DNA from: Pseudomonadales bacterium
GTDB taxonomy: Bacteria > Pseudomonadota > Gammaproteobacteria > Pseudomonadales > Halieaceae
NCBI GenBank assembly: GCA_024234855.1
Contig: JACKNN010000002.1
Coordinates: 561,001-625,000 of the forward strand
Direction of reading: 5' to 3'
DNA: 64,000 nucleotides
The position numbers and the translations under genes are program-made. Below, in pieces: positions 46,332-56,515 of this stretch (positions within the stretch are counted from its first letter, which is position 1; every line of letters begins with the position of its first letter). Under the pieces are notes generated by a model. The model did no database searches. It was given only the letters and a program-made list of their open reading frames with translations, and was not told where the DNA came from.

Positions 46332-46959
46332 AGTAGAACAGGTCGACGTCCCCCGACGGAGGGGTGAATTCGAAGTCGCTGCTGGTCAGTGGTGTGGTCG
46401 CGTCGACCCGGGTGAAGTCCACGACCACTCGCTGGCCCAGCTTATCCAGGATATCCATCTGGCTGATGGCATCGCCGGCAAAGGTGACAGTGAGGCGGCG
46501 AAAGCTGTGGCCGCTGCCGTCGGGGATCAGGGTGAAGGTATTGGCGCTGTCCTGGGTAACCGCGTACTGGTCGCGCAGGGCCGATTCATCCCCCCCCAGT
46601 ATCTGCAGGGGCGATGCCTCCACGTTGCCCACCACCGGGTGCCGGGTGGCAGTCTGCAGATCCTTGTCGTAATGCCACAGGTACTCGGCGTTGGCGACGA
46701 CCAGCTGACTGTCGGGAGACCGGATTTCCCAGCTGAAGAAGAAGGGACGCAACAGTTTGAATCCACCGCTTGATTCGGCCAGCACGGCGTCTCCCTCGCC
46801 ATACTGGCGCTGGTTAAACTCGCCCTGCAGGTGAGAGATGCGATTCAGCCGCGCCAGCAACTGGTCGGTGGCCGCGGCATCCTCGGCCCGGGCGACCCCT
46901 GCCAGCAGGCAGAAGCCTAGACCGGCAATCCATAGCGCTCTCGATAGCACTTCGCTCAT
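46321..46959 (-). CDS. lolA: Outer-membrane lipoprotein carrier protein LolA
   Basis: 212 residues from ATG 46959; a TTG two codons earlier overlaps the ftsK stop and is an alternative. A Sec signal ends at ARA (about residue 25). The mature protein has the LolA pattern: LQGEFNQRQYG, GFKLLRPFFFSWEI, then VVVDFTRVDATTPL and the terminal FEFTPPSGDVDLF, with the hydrophobic half barrel between. It carries lipoproteins across the periplasm to LolB. The position between ftsK and rarA confirms it. Confidence 0.95.
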   Translation of the reverse strand: MSEVLSRALWIAGLGFCLLAGVARAEDAAATDQLLARLNRISHLQGEFNQRQYGEGDAVLAESSGGFKLLRPFFFSWEIRSPDSQLVVANAEYLWHYDKDLQTATRHPVVGNVEASPLQILGGDESALRDQYAVTQDSANTFTLIPDGSGHSFRRLTVTFAGDAISQMDILDKLGQRVVVDFTRVDATTPLTSSDFEFTPPSGDVDLFYYDD

Positions 46960-46961
46960 AT

Positions 46962-49298
46962 TCAATCTTCGTGAGGTGGTGGTGCCAGCACTTCGCGCTG
47001 GCCATTGCTGCCCATACTGCTGACAACACCTGCTGCTTCCATGGTCTCGATCAGGCGGGCGGCCCGATTGTAGCCGATACGCAGCTTGCGCTGCACGCTG
47101 GAAATGGAGGCGCGGCGGCTCTGGGTGACATAGTGCACCGCCTCATCGTACAGCGCATCGCTTTCATCGTCGCCGTCGGCGGCGCTGGCCTGCAACTCCC
47201 CTGCGGTAACCGGGGTGCTGCTGCCCTCATCGAGCAGGCCGTCGATGTACTGCGGCTCTCCCCGCCGCTTCCAGTCGGCAACGACCCGGTGGACCTCCTC
47301 ATCCGAGCAGAAAGCGCCGTGGACCCGGTTGGGAACACCGCTGCCCGGTGGCAGGTACAGCATATCGCCATGCCCCAGCAGCTGCTCGGCGCCGCCCTGG
47401 TCAAGGATGGTGCGCGAGTCGATTTTGGACGACACCTGGAAGGCGATGCGGGTGGGAATATTGGCCTTGATCAGGCCGGTGATCACATCCACCGAGGGAC
47501 GCTGGGTCGCCAGGATCAAATGAATCCCCGCCGCCCTCGCCTTCTGGGCGATGCGGGCAATGAGCTCTTCCACTTTTTTGCCGACCACCATCATCATGTC
47601 GGCGAATTCGTCGATCACGACCACCACGAAGGGCAGTTTTTCCAGCCCCGGTGCAACCTGTTCCTCATCGGTTAGCGCGAGGATCGGGTCGGGTGTCCAC
47701 AGCGGGTCGGGGATAGGTTTGCCCGCCCTGTTGGCGTCATCGACCTTGCGATTGAAGCCGGCCAGGTTGCGCACGCCCATGGCCGCCATGAGCTTGTAGC
47801 GACGCTCCATCTCCGCCACGCACCAGCGCAGGCCGTTGGCCGCGTCCTTCATGTCGGTGATGACCGGCGTCAGCAGGTGTGGAATACCGTCGTACACCGA
47901 CAGCTCCAGCATTTTCGGATCCACCAGCATCAGCCGCACCTCAGCGGGCGAGGCCTTGTACAACAGGCTCAACAGCATGGCGTTTACCCCCACCGACTTG
48001 CCCGAACCGGTGGTACCCGCTACCAGCAGGTGCGGCATCTTGGCCAGGTCGGCGACGATGGGCAGGCCCGAAATGTCGTGCCCGAGGGCCAGCGTGAGGG
48101 GTGATTTGCTCTGGTCGAACGCCCTGGAGGCCAGTACCTCGCGAAAATTGACAATTTCCCGGTGCTCGTTGGGGATCTCGACCCCGACCACCGACTTGCC
48201 TGGAATCACCTCGACTACCCGGACACTGATAACCGCGAGCGAGCGGGCCAGGTCCTTGGCCAGGTTGGAAATGCGCGACACCTTGACCCCGGGTGCCGGC
48301 TGGATTTCAAAGCGGGTGACCACCGGGCCGGGATAAACCGCCACCACCTCGGCGATAATGCCGAAGTCCGCAAGTTTGAGCTCCAGTAATTTCGACAGTC
48401 CCTCCAGCGCTTCCTTGGAATAGCCGGCATCGGGATCGTTGTCATTGGGATCCAGCAACTCCAGGGGTGGGAGCGAGCCCGTTACGGGTACATCGAACAG
48501 GGGGCGCTGCTTTTCTTTTTCCTCCCGCTCACTCCTCTCGGTTCTCGGCGTCGGCGGTTTGATCTTCGGCGGTATGCGTTTTTTCTCGCGCTCCACGTGT
48601 TCGGTGATGACCATCTTGCGCGCTTCCACGGCTTTTTCCCGGGCCCGCTTGTCGCGCACGCTATCGATCGTCCCCAGCAGCCACTCGCGGCTCGCGGTGA
48701 ACGTGGTAATACTCCAGGCGCCCACCTGTTCGATCAGTTTCAGCCAGGACAGGTCGGTAAAAATCGTCATCCCGAACAGGAACACCGCCAGCAGGATAAG
48801 CCGGCTGCCGACCGCGCTGAAAGCGTGGGTAAAACTGTTGCCGATGGCCTGGCCCAGGATACCGCCCGCCCCCTGGGGCAGGCTGGAGTCGCCGGAGTCG
48901 TTCATCGCAGCCAGTGCGGTGCCGGCGATCATGACCAGTACCAGCCCCAGCGCGCGGATGCCGAAGGTCATCCAGTCGAAGCGCTTGTGCTGGTGGCGTT
49001 CCAGCAGGATGATGATCGCCCGGTAGGCCAGCAGCAGCGGGAACAGGTAGGCCGCGTAGCCCACCAGCGAGAAAAACACATCGGCCAGCCAGGCGCCGGT
49101 GGGGCCGCCGAGATTGCCGACCTTGCCGCCCATGCCGGTGGCGGACCAGCCCGGATCCCGGGGGCTGTAGGTGAGCAGTGCCAGCAGCAGGTACAGGCAG
49201 ATGGCGCTCACGCCGATAAACGCACCCTCGCGCAGGCGCGGCCCCAACAGGTTGTCGCTTTTGGTCGATTCCGCCACCGGCGTTCGAGTCCTTGCCAT
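46962..49298 (-). CDS. ftsK: DNA translocase FtsK
   Basis: 778 residues from ATG 49298 (MARTRTPVAESTKSDNLLG); the frame extends 14 codons further but without a good site. Four or five membrane helices fill about residues 20-190, a short linker (230-290) is rich in K, E and P, and the motor follows with Walker A AGTTGSGKSVGVNAML and Walker B FVVVVIDEFADMMMV. The C-terminal winged-helix gamma domain (DEAVHYVTQSRRASISSVQ) reads KOPS sites. It moves chromosome termini through the septum and activates XerCD. The linker is short compared with E. coli, as in Pseudomonas. Confidence 0.97.
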   Translation of the reverse strand: MARTRTPVAESTKSDNLLGPRLREGAFIGVSAICLYLLLALLTYSPRDPGWSATGMGGKVGNLGGPTGAWLADVFFSLVGYAAYLFPLLLAYRAIIILLERHQHKRFDWMTFGIRALGLVLVMIAGTALAAMNDSGDSSLPQGAGGILGQAIGNSFTHAFSAVGSRLILLAVFLFGMTIFTDLSWLKLIEQVGAWSITTFTASREWLLGTIDSVRDKRAREKAVEARKMVITEHVEREKKRIPPKIKPPTPRTERSEREEKEKQRPLFDVPVTGSLPPLELLDPNDNDPDAGYSKEALEGLSKLLELKLADFGIIAEVVAVYPGPVVTRFEIQPAPGVKVSRISNLAKDLARSLAVISVRVVEVIPGKSVVGVEIPNEHREIVNFREVLASRAFDQSKSPLTLALGHDISGLPIVADLAKMPHLLVAGTTGSGKSVGVNAMLLSLLYKASPAEVRLMLVDPKMLELSVYDGIPHLLTPVITDMKDAANGLRWCVAEMERRYKLMAAMGVRNLAGFNRKVDDANRAGKPIPDPLWTPDPILALTDEEQVAPGLEKLPFVVVVIDEFADMMMVVGKKVEELIARIAQKARAAGIHLILATQRPSVDVITGLIKANIPTRIAFQVSSKIDSRTILDQGGAEQLLGHGDMLYLPPGSGVPNRVHGAFCSDEEVHRVVADWKRRGEPQYIDGLLDEGSSTPVTAGELQASAADGDDESDALYDEAVHYVTQSRRASISSVQRKLRIGYNRAARLIETMEAAGVVSSMGSNGQREVLAPPPHED

Positions 49299-49518
49299 CA
49301 GTGTCTGCCGCACGGCATTACGGTGCGGTCCCCATTTCAAAGCTGGCCACTATTGTGGACGTATTTGTCATTTATTTCAAAGAGTTATGGCGATTATTTA
49401 GAATTGATCTCGTCTTTGCCGGACAACAGCCTTTAAAGTACCATAGTCCGCCCCCATCAAGGGCACGGCGGTCCGGCAAATGGGCAGCATTTAACAACAG
49501 CGAGCGAGAAATAACCAT

Positions 49519-50466
<948 letters not shown>

Positions 50467-50478
50467 CGGATCAACGCC

Positions 50479-51195
50479 TTGCCACGCCGGATTCCATTGC
50501 TGGGCCCCGGGGAGGACTTCCCGCCTTCCCGGGAGGCCCTGGAATACCCCAACGGCCTGCTGGCCGCCGGTGGCGAGCTGACGCCTGCACGCCTGCTGTC
50601 GGCTTACCGCCGCGGCATTTTTCCCTGGTACGAGGAGCCCCAACCGGTGTTGTGGTGGACACCCAGCCCACGGGCGGTGCTGTTTCCGGCTGAACTGCAT
50701 GTTTCCCGCTCGCTGCGCAGGGTGTTGCGGCGCGACAGTTTTGCCCTGGCGACAGACACGGCGTTCGGCGAGGTCATGGCGGCCTGCGCCGAACCACGCC
50801 GCGATGCGCTGGGCACCTGGATAGGCCGCGATATGCTGTCCGCCTACATCGCCCTGCACCGCGCGGGGCACGCCCACTCCGTCGAGGTACTCGATGGGGC
50901 GGGCCAACTGGTCGGCGGCCTGTACGGTGTCGCCCTGGGTGGGGTGTTTTTCGGTGAATCCATGTTCAGCCGCCAGCCCGATGCCTCCAAGGTGGCACTG
51001 GTGGCGCTGGTGGATATCCTGTCGCGCGGGGGCTTTGGCCTGATCGACTGCCAGGTGGGCAATCCGCACCTGACGTCCCTGGGCGCCCGCGATATCGACC
51101 GGCTGGACTTTGAGGCGCGCCTTGCGCAAAATGTTGGCAACGAAGTAGACCCCGGCATCTGGTCGTTGCCGGGCACCTGTGGAGCGTTGCTGTGA
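50479..51195 (+). CDS. aat: Leucyl/phenylalanyl-tRNA-protein transferase
   Basis: 238 residues from a TTG start 12 bases after trxB. Diagnostic stretches are FPPSREALEYPNGLLAAGG, YRRGIFPWYEEPQPVLWWT, GTWIGRDMLSAYIALH and GGVFFGESMFSR. It adds Leu or Phe to N-terminal Lys or Arg, marking proteins for the ClpS-ClpA route, both of which are encoded about 1-3 kb away. The stop overlaps the start of bpt (GTGA). Confidence 0.97.
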   Translation: MPRRIPLLGPGEDFPPSREALEYPNGLLAAGGELTPARLLSAYRRGIFPWYEEPQPVLWWTPSPRAVLFPAELHVSRSLRRVLRRDSFALATDTAFGEVMAACAEPRRDALGTWIGRDMLSAYIALHRAGHAHSVEVLDGAGQLVGGLYGVALGGVFFGESMFSRQPDASKVALVALVDILSRGGFGLIDCQVGNPHLTSLGARDIDRLDFEARLAQNVGNEVDPGIWSLPGTCGALL

Positions 51196-51902
51196 CCTCA
51201 TCGATGCGGGACCTCAAGGTCTATACCACCTATCCGCACAGCTGCAGCTACCTCGATGAGCAGGAGGCGACCACGCTGTTCGTGGATCCGCGCCAGCCTG
51301 TGGACAAGCTGTTGTACAGCAACCTGTCGCTGCTGGGTTTCCGGCGCAGCGGCAGCCACATCTACCGCCCCCATTGCACCCACTGCGACGCCTGTGTCCC
51401 GGCCCGTATCCCGGTAACCCAGTTCCAGCCGCGTCGAGGCCAGGCCCGCACCTGGAAGCGCAACCAGGACCTGCGGGTGCGCCGCACCGAATCCCTGAGC
51501 GACGACGAGGCCTACGGGCTCTACTGCCGCTACATAGAACTGCGTCACGCCGATGGCGACATGTACCCGCCGGACCGGGAGCAATACGAGTCATTTCTCA
51601 ACAATGCCTGGGATTGTACCCACTACTACCGCTTCTACGACAGCCGTTCACTGGTCGCGCTGGCGGTGGTGGATGAACTGCAGGACGGCCTGTCGGCCAT
51701 TTACACCTTTTTTGACCCGACGCTCGACAAGCGCAGCCTCGGCACCTACGCGGTGATGTGGCAGATCGAGCGTGCCCGCGCCCTCCGGCTGGATTACCTC
51801 TACCTGGGCTACTGGATACGCGGCTGCCGGAAAATGGCGTATAAATCCGATTATCGCCCGCTGGAGCTATACGTGAAGAATCGCTGGACGGCCATTCTTT
51901 AA
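51192..51902 (+). CDS. bpt: Aspartate/glutamate leucyltransferase (Bpt)
   Basis: 236 residues from GTG 51192, or 232 from ATG 51204. The N-terminal ATE domain shows YPHSCSYLDEQEATTLFVDP and the cysteine-rich HCTHCDACVPARIPV; the C-terminal half has the GNAT-like LRLDYLYLGYWIRGCRKMAYK. It transfers leucine to N-terminal Asp or Glu. With Aat, ClpS and ClpA it completes a local N-degron pathway. Confidence 0.95.
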   Translation: MTSSMRDLKVYTTYPHSCSYLDEQEATTLFVDPRQPVDKLLYSNLSLLGFRRSGSHIYRPHCTHCDACVPARIPVTQFQPRRGQARTWKRNQDLRVRRTESLSDDEAYGLYCRYIELRHADGDMYPPDREQYESFLNNAWDCTHYYRFYDSRSLVALAVVDELQDGLSAIYTFFDPTLDKRSLGTYAVMWQIERARALRLDYLYLGYWIRGCRKMAYKSDYRPLELYVKNRWTAIL

Positions 51903-51991
51903 CCCCGGAATTTCCCCCGTTTTTACCAGTGGCTTTAGCGGCCGCTTTAAGGCAAAATGCGCGACTGTTTTTTCATGAGGGTTGCCACTCA

Positions 51992-52210
51992 ATGGCAAAA
52001 GAAGACCAGATCGAAATGGAAGGCGAGGTAGTCGATACCCTGCCCAACACCACTTTTCGGGTTCAGCTGGAAAACGGTCACATTGTAACCGCGCACATCT
52101 CCGGCAAAATGCGTAAAAACTACATCCGCATTCTTACAGGCGACAAGGTTCGGGTAGAGCTCACGCCTTATGATTTGTCCAAGGGACGCATCACTTATCG
52201 CGAGCGATAA
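51992..52210 (+). CDS. infA: Translation initiation factor IF-1
   Basis: 72 residues from ATG 51992, the exact IF-1 length. The S1/OB fold is complete: EGEVVDTLPNTTFRVQLENG, AHISGKMRKNYIRIL and GDKVRVELTPYDLSKGRI. A GAGG site lies 11 bases upstream. The frame continues upstream without coding meaning. It is convergent with clpA, 6 bases apart, an arrangement conserved in gammaproteobacteria. Confidence 0.98.
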   Translation: MAKEDQIEMEGEVVDTLPNTTFRVQLENGHIVTAHISGKMRKNYIRILTGDKVRVELTPYDLSKGRITYRER

Positions 52211-52216
52211 CCCGCC

Positions 52217-54499
52217 CTAGCTCTCCTCGAGCTCGGTTTCTTCCTCATCCACTGTCACTTCGAGATTGTCACCCGCCATGTTCAGGCGCACCCTTGCGGT
52301 GCCGCCTGACCGGGCCAGTGAGCCAAACAGCACCATCTCCGCCAGGGGTTTCTTGATGTGCTCCTGGATAACCCGGGCCATCGGCCTGGCCCCCATGTGG
52401 ATATCATAGCCCTTTTCCACCAGCCACAGGCGCGCGTCCTCGTCGACATCCAGGGTGACGCGCTTTTCGTCCAGCTGGCCCTGCAACTCGGTGAGGAATT
52501 TGTCCACTACCGTGAGGATCACGTCCTCTCCCAGCGGCTGGAACTGGACGATGCTGTCGAGCCGATTGCGGAATTCCGGGGTAAACATCCGGTTGATGGC
52601 TTCCAGGCCGTCGGTGCTGTGGTCCTGGGTGGTAAAGCCGATGGTGCGGCGGCTGATGGTTTCGGCACCCGCGTTGGTGGTCATCACCAGGATGACGTTG
52701 CGAAAATCCGCCTTGCGGCCGTTGTTGTCGGTAAGTGTGCCGTGATCCATCACCTGCAACAACAGGTTGAATACCTCGGGATGGGCTTTCTCGACCTCGT
52801 CCAGCAGCACCACCGCATGGGGGTGCTTGGTGACGGCGTCGGTCAACAGGCCGCCCTGGTCGAAGCCGACGTAGCCGGGCGGCGCACCTATCAGGCGCGA
52901 TACCGTGTGGCGCTCCATGTACTCCGACATATCGAAGCGGATCAGCTCAAGCCCGAGCAGCCGCGCCAGCTGGCGGGTCACTTCGGTCTTGCCCACGCCA
53001 GTGGGGCCGGCCAGCAGGAACGAGCCGATGGGTTTGTCTCCCGACTTCAAGCCCGCACGCGCCAGCTTGATCGAGGTGGCGAGACTGCTGATGGCGGCAT
53101 CCTGCCCGAACACGACCATCTGCAGGTTCTTCTCCAGCTTCTGCAGGGTATCCTTGTCATCCGAGCTGACCGACTTGGGTGGGATACGGGCGATCTTGGC
53201 CACTACCGTCTCGATTTCGTGAACGCCGACCACTTTCTTGCGTTTGGATGGCGCCAGCAGCTGCTGGTAGGCACCCGCCTCGTCGATAACGTCGATGGCC
53301 TTGTCCGGCAGGAAGCGGTCGGTGATATAACGGGCCGACAGCTCGGTAGCGACACGCAGGGCCTTGTCGGTGTAGCGCAGGCCGTGATGCTCTTCGAAGC
53401 GCGACTTCAGCCCCTTGAGAATGCGGTAGGCATCCTCAACGCTGGGTTCCATTACGTCGATTTTCTGGAAACGCCGACTGAGGGCCTTGTCCTTGTCAAA
53501 AATACCGCGGTACTCCTGGAACGTCGTGGAGCCAATGCAGCGCAGCTTGCCTGTGCTGAGCAGTGGCTTGAGCAGGTTGCTGGCGTCCATCACGCCGCCG
53601 GAGGCGGCACCGGCACCGATGATGGTGTGCACCTCGTCGATAAACAGGATGGCGTGGTCACGCTTCTTCAGTTCCGCCAGCAGGCCCTTGAAGCGCTTTT
53701 CGAAATCACCGCGGTACTTGGTGCCCGCCAGCAGGGAACCCAGGTCCAGCGAGTACACGACGCTGTCCTTGAGAATGTCCGGGACGTCACCGTCGACGAT
53801 TTTCTTGGCCAGGCCTTCCACGATCGCGGTCTTGCCTACGCCGGATTCGCCGACCAGCAGGGGGTTGTTCTTGCGCCGGCGGGCGAGGATCTGGGCGACC
53901 CGCTCCACCTCGGCCATGCGGCCGATCAGCGGATCGATATTACCGGCGGCAGCCTCCAGGTTCAGGTTTGTCGCGAAACTGTCCAGGGGGTTGCCCTCAC
54001 CCTCCTCCGTACCCGCCTCGCCGGTGCTGGCGGGGCCCGGCTCACTGTGATCATTCTCGTTGGCCACCTTGGATATGCCGTGGGTGATGTAATTCACCAC
54101 ATCCAGGCGCGCGACGCTCTGGGTCTTGAGGAAAAATACCGCCTGGCTTTCCTGCTCGCTGAAAATGGCCACCAGCACGTTGGCGCCGGTCACCTCGTTC
54201 TTGCCGGATGACTGCACATGGAACACCGCGCGCTGCAGCACTCGCTGGAAACCCAGTGTGGGCTGCGTGTCCCGGTCGTCCTCGTCGGCGGGTATCAGCG
54301 GGGTGGTGGCGTCGACAAACTCCACCAGGTCGCCGCGCAGGCCGCTGATGTCGGCGCCACAGGCCTTGAGTACCCGGATCGCGTCGTTGTTGTCCAGCAG
54401 CGCCAGCAACAGGTGCTCCACCGTCATGAACTCGTGGCGTTTGCTACGAGCGCCCCTGAAAGCCTCGTTCAGTGTTTGTTCCAGGTCTTTACTCAGCAT
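52217..54499 (-). CDS. clpA: ATP-dependent Clp protease ATP-binding subunit ClpA
   Basis: 760 residues. The N-terminal ClpN repeat (1-145) binds ClpS; D1 has Walker A LLVGESGVGKTA and AILFIDEVHT, D2 has LAGPTGVGKTE and VVLLDEVEKAHPE, with the ClpP-binding loop around IGFTTQD rather than a strict IGL. The tail is acidic (EEETELEES). It unfolds substrates for ClpP, including those handed over by ClpS. It starts 18 bases after clpS. Confidence 0.98.
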   Translation of the reverse strand: MLSKDLEQTLNEAFRGARSKRHEFMTVEHLLLALLDNNDAIRVLKACGADISGLRGDLVEFVDATTPLIPADEDDRDTQPTLGFQRVLQRAVFHVQSSGKNEVTGANVLVAIFSEQESQAVFFLKTQSVARLDVVNYITHGISKVANENDHSEPGPASTGEAGTEEGEGNPLDSFATNLNLEAAAGNIDPLIGRMAEVERVAQILARRRKNNPLLVGESGVGKTAIVEGLAKKIVDGDVPDILKDSVVYSLDLGSLLAGTKYRGDFEKRFKGLLAELKKRDHAILFIDEVHTIIGAGAASGGVMDASNLLKPLLSTGKLRCIGSTTFQEYRGIFDKDKALSRRFQKIDVMEPSVEDAYRILKGLKSRFEEHHGLRYTDKALRVATELSARYITDRFLPDKAIDVIDEAGAYQQLLAPSKRKKVVGVHEIETVVAKIARIPPKSVSSDDKDTLQKLEKNLQMVVFGQDAAISSLATSIKLARAGLKSGDKPIGSFLLAGPTGVGKTEVTRQLARLLGLELIRFDMSEYMERHTVSRLIGAPPGYVGFDQGGLLTDAVTKHPHAVVLLDEVEKAHPEVFNLLLQVMDHGTLTDNNGRKADFRNVILVMTTNAGAETISRRTIGFTTQDHSTDGLEAINRMFTPEFRNRLDSIVQFQPLGEDVILTVVDKFLTELQGQLDEKRVTLDVDEDARLWLVEKGYDIHMGARPMARVIQEHIKKPLAEMVLFGSLARSGGTARVRLNMAGDNLEVTVDEEETELEES

Positions 54500-54517
54500 A
54501 TAACCGCTCCCGGGGCC

Positions 54518-54844
54518 TCAGCCCTCCGATGCCTCGATTTCACACAGCAGTGGATGTTCGTTTTCCCTTGCATACTGGTTGACCTGGGCCGCCTTGGTCT
54601 CGGCAATATCCCGGGTATAAATACCGCACACGCCCTTGCCGCGCGTGTGTACGGTCAACATAACATGGGTGGCCTGCTCCCTGTTCATCCGGAAGAACGT
54701 TTCCAGCACCTCAACCACAAACTCCATGGGGGTATAATCGTCATTGATCAATACCACCTTGAACAGGGGTGGGCGCTTCAGCGCAGGCTTTGACTCCTGC
54801 AGCGCGAGACCGCCCTCTGAGCCGTCATCCTCCTCTTTACTCAT
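54518..54844 (-). CDS. clpS: ClpS adaptor protein
   Basis: 108 residues from ATG 54844 (MSKEEDDGSEGG); the frame extends 24 codons upstream into the promoter region and is not used. The core FKVVLINDDYTPMEFVVEVL carries the N-degron pocket aspartates, with HVMLTVHTRGKGVCGIYTRD and the closing LLCEIEASEG. It delivers N-degron substrates to ClpA. The cold-shock-like gene cspD that often lies divergently upstream is absent; icd follows instead. Confidence 0.96.
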   Translation of the reverse strand: MSKEEDDGSEGGLALQESKPALKRPPLFKVVLINDDYTPMEFVVEVLETFFRMNREQATHVMLTVHTRGKGVCGIYTRDIAETKAAQVNQYARENEHPLLCEIEASEG

Positions 54845-54935
54845 ACGCCAGTTGATGCCCGGCCGGATGTATTCCACTAAAACCATACTCGTTGCGACGC
54901 GTGAATTTGACTGCACAGGTTCTCTATATGGCTAC

Positions 54936-54962
54936 ATTATACGGGATTTCAATGGGGGGCAA
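54936..54962 (-). promoter_or_regulatory. Candidate promoter of clpS-clpA
   Basis: On the minus strand a perfect TATAAT (54941-54936) with TTGCCC (54962-54957) 15 bases upstream. The short spacer weakens it, but the -10 is exact and lies about 90 bases before the clpS start. Confidence 0.4.
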
Positions 54963-55032
54963 CGGCGGCAAAGTGGCTTGTATCGAATACACCCGACTGC
55001 CGTAGCAGTGCGACCGGATCACCCGGGCTCAT

Positions 55033-55062
55033 AAAAAAAAGGGCCCGCGTTTCCGCGAGCCC
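55033..55062 (-). terminator. Rho-independent terminator of icd
   Basis: On the minus strand GGGCTCGCG / CGCGGGCCC form a 9-bp stem (one G-T pair) with a GAAA tetraloop, followed directly by eight T. It lies 25 bases past the icd stop. Confidence 0.9.
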
Positions 55063-55087
55063 CCGGTATTGCCTGTGAACGCAGGAA

Positions 55088-56344
55088 CTAATCCATGGAC
55101 TTGATGATCGCCCGGCCAAATTCCGAGCAGCTCAACAGGGTTGCGCCCTCCATCAGGCGTTCAAAGTCATAAGTGACGGTACCTTTCTGGATCGCGCCGT
55201 TCATGCCATCGATGATCAGGTCGGCCGCCTCGTTCCAGCCCATGTGGCGCAGCATCATCTCGGCGGAGAGGATCAGGGAACCCGGGTTGACCTTATCCTG
55301 CCCGGCGTACTTGGGCGCTGTGCCGTGAGTGGCCTCAAACACCGCTATGGTATCTGACAGATTGGCGCCAGGAGCGATACCGATACCGCCCACCTGGGCC
55401 GCGAGGGCGTCTGACAGGTAGTCGCCGTTGAGGTTGAGGGTGGCAACCACACTGTAGTCCTTCGGTCGGGTCAGGATTTGCTGCAGCATGGCATCGGCGA
55501 TAACATCCTTGATCACAATTTCCTTGCCGTTATTGGGGTTCTTGATGGACACCCAGGGCCCGCCGTCGAGCAGCTCACCGCCGAACTCCTCCCGTGCAAG
55601 CTCATAACCCCAGTCGCGGAATGCGCCCTCGGTGAACTTCATGATATTGCCCTTGTGTACCAGGGTAACAGAGGGCAGGTCCTGGTCGATGGTGTACTGG
55701 ATTGCCTTGCGCACCAGGCGTTTGGTGCCCTCCTCCGACACCGGCTTGATGCCGATCCCGCACATATCGGGGAAGCGGATCTTGGTAGCGCCCATCTCCT
55801 TGATGATGAAATTCACCACCTTTTTGGCCTCGGCCGTGCCGGCCTGGTACTCCACTCCGGCGTAGATATCTTCAGAGTTTTCGCGAAAGATCACCATGTT
55901 ACACGCACCCGGGTCCTTCACCGGAGAGGGCACGCCCTCAAACCAGCGCACCGGCCGCAGGCAGGTATAGAGGTCCAGTTCCTGGCGCAGGGCGACGTTC
56001 AGCGAACGGAACCCACCCCCCACCGGGGTCGTCAACGGGCCCTTGATAGCAACGATATACTCCTTGATCGCCGCCAGGGTTTCCTCGGGGAACCAGTCGC
56101 CATCGTAAAGCTCAGCGGCCTTCTCGCCGGTGTATATTTCCATCCAGGATATTTTTTTCGCGCCCTTGTAAGCCTTCTCGACGGCGGCGTTGACCACCTC
56201 GATCATGACCGGGCTGATGTCGACGCCAATGCCGTCGCCTTCGATGTAGGGAATGATAGGATTGTTCGGGACGTTCAGGCTGAAATCTTCATTGACGGTG
56301 ATTTTGTCACCTTCACCGGGAACCTGAATATGCTTGTAGCCCAT
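55088..56344 (-). CDS. icd: NADP-dependent isocitrate dehydrogenase
   Basis: 418 residues from ATG 56344 (MGYKHIQVPGEGDKITV), with GGAG six bases upstream; the frame runs on for 280 codons antisense to rluE and is not coding. Diagnostic stretches are NPIIPYIEGDGIGVD, GGGFRSLNVALRQELDLY with the AceK phosphorylation serine at 114, LVHKGNIMKFTEGAF and the NLNGDYLSDALAAQVGGIG block. It oxidises isocitrate in the TCA cycle and is the branch point with the glyoxylate shunt. It is divergent from rluE, as in E. coli. Confidence 0.98.
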   Translation of the reverse strand: MGYKHIQVPGEGDKITVNEDFSLNVPNNPIIPYIEGDGIGVDISPVMIEVVNAAVEKAYKGAKKISWMEIYTGEKAAELYDGDWFPEETLAAIKEYIVAIKGPLTTPVGGGFRSLNVALRQELDLYTCLRPVRWFEGVPSPVKDPGACNMVIFRENSEDIYAGVEYQAGTAEAKKVVNFIIKEMGATKIRFPDMCGIGIKPVSEEGTKRLVRKAIQYTIDQDLPSVTLVHKGNIMKFTEGAFRDWGYELAREEFGGELLDGGPWVSIKNPNNGKEIVIKDVIADAMLQQILTRPKDYSVVATLNLNGDYLSDALAAQVGGIGIAPGANLSDTIAVFEATHGTAPKYAGQDKVNPGSLILSAEMMLRHMGWNEAADLIIDGMNGAIQKGTVTYDFERLMEGATLLSCSEFGRAIIKSMD

Positions 56345-56515
56345 AATATACTCCATTGCTGCTGTCGGATTCTTGAAATTGGCGCAGTGACCGCGGGTTG
56401 CGGCCAGCGCTGGCAAAGCGGCGCGTAGTGTAGCACGATTGCCATTGATTCTCGTGTCGCACGCAGGTTTTTTTGGCTGTCGCGGCCTTTTTGTCCCGCA
56501 ATGATCGAAGGTGGC

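Noticed and set aside
52358..54211. A 617-codon open frame antisense to clpA
   Set aside because: Shadow of the clpA codon pattern; no start signal and no domain.
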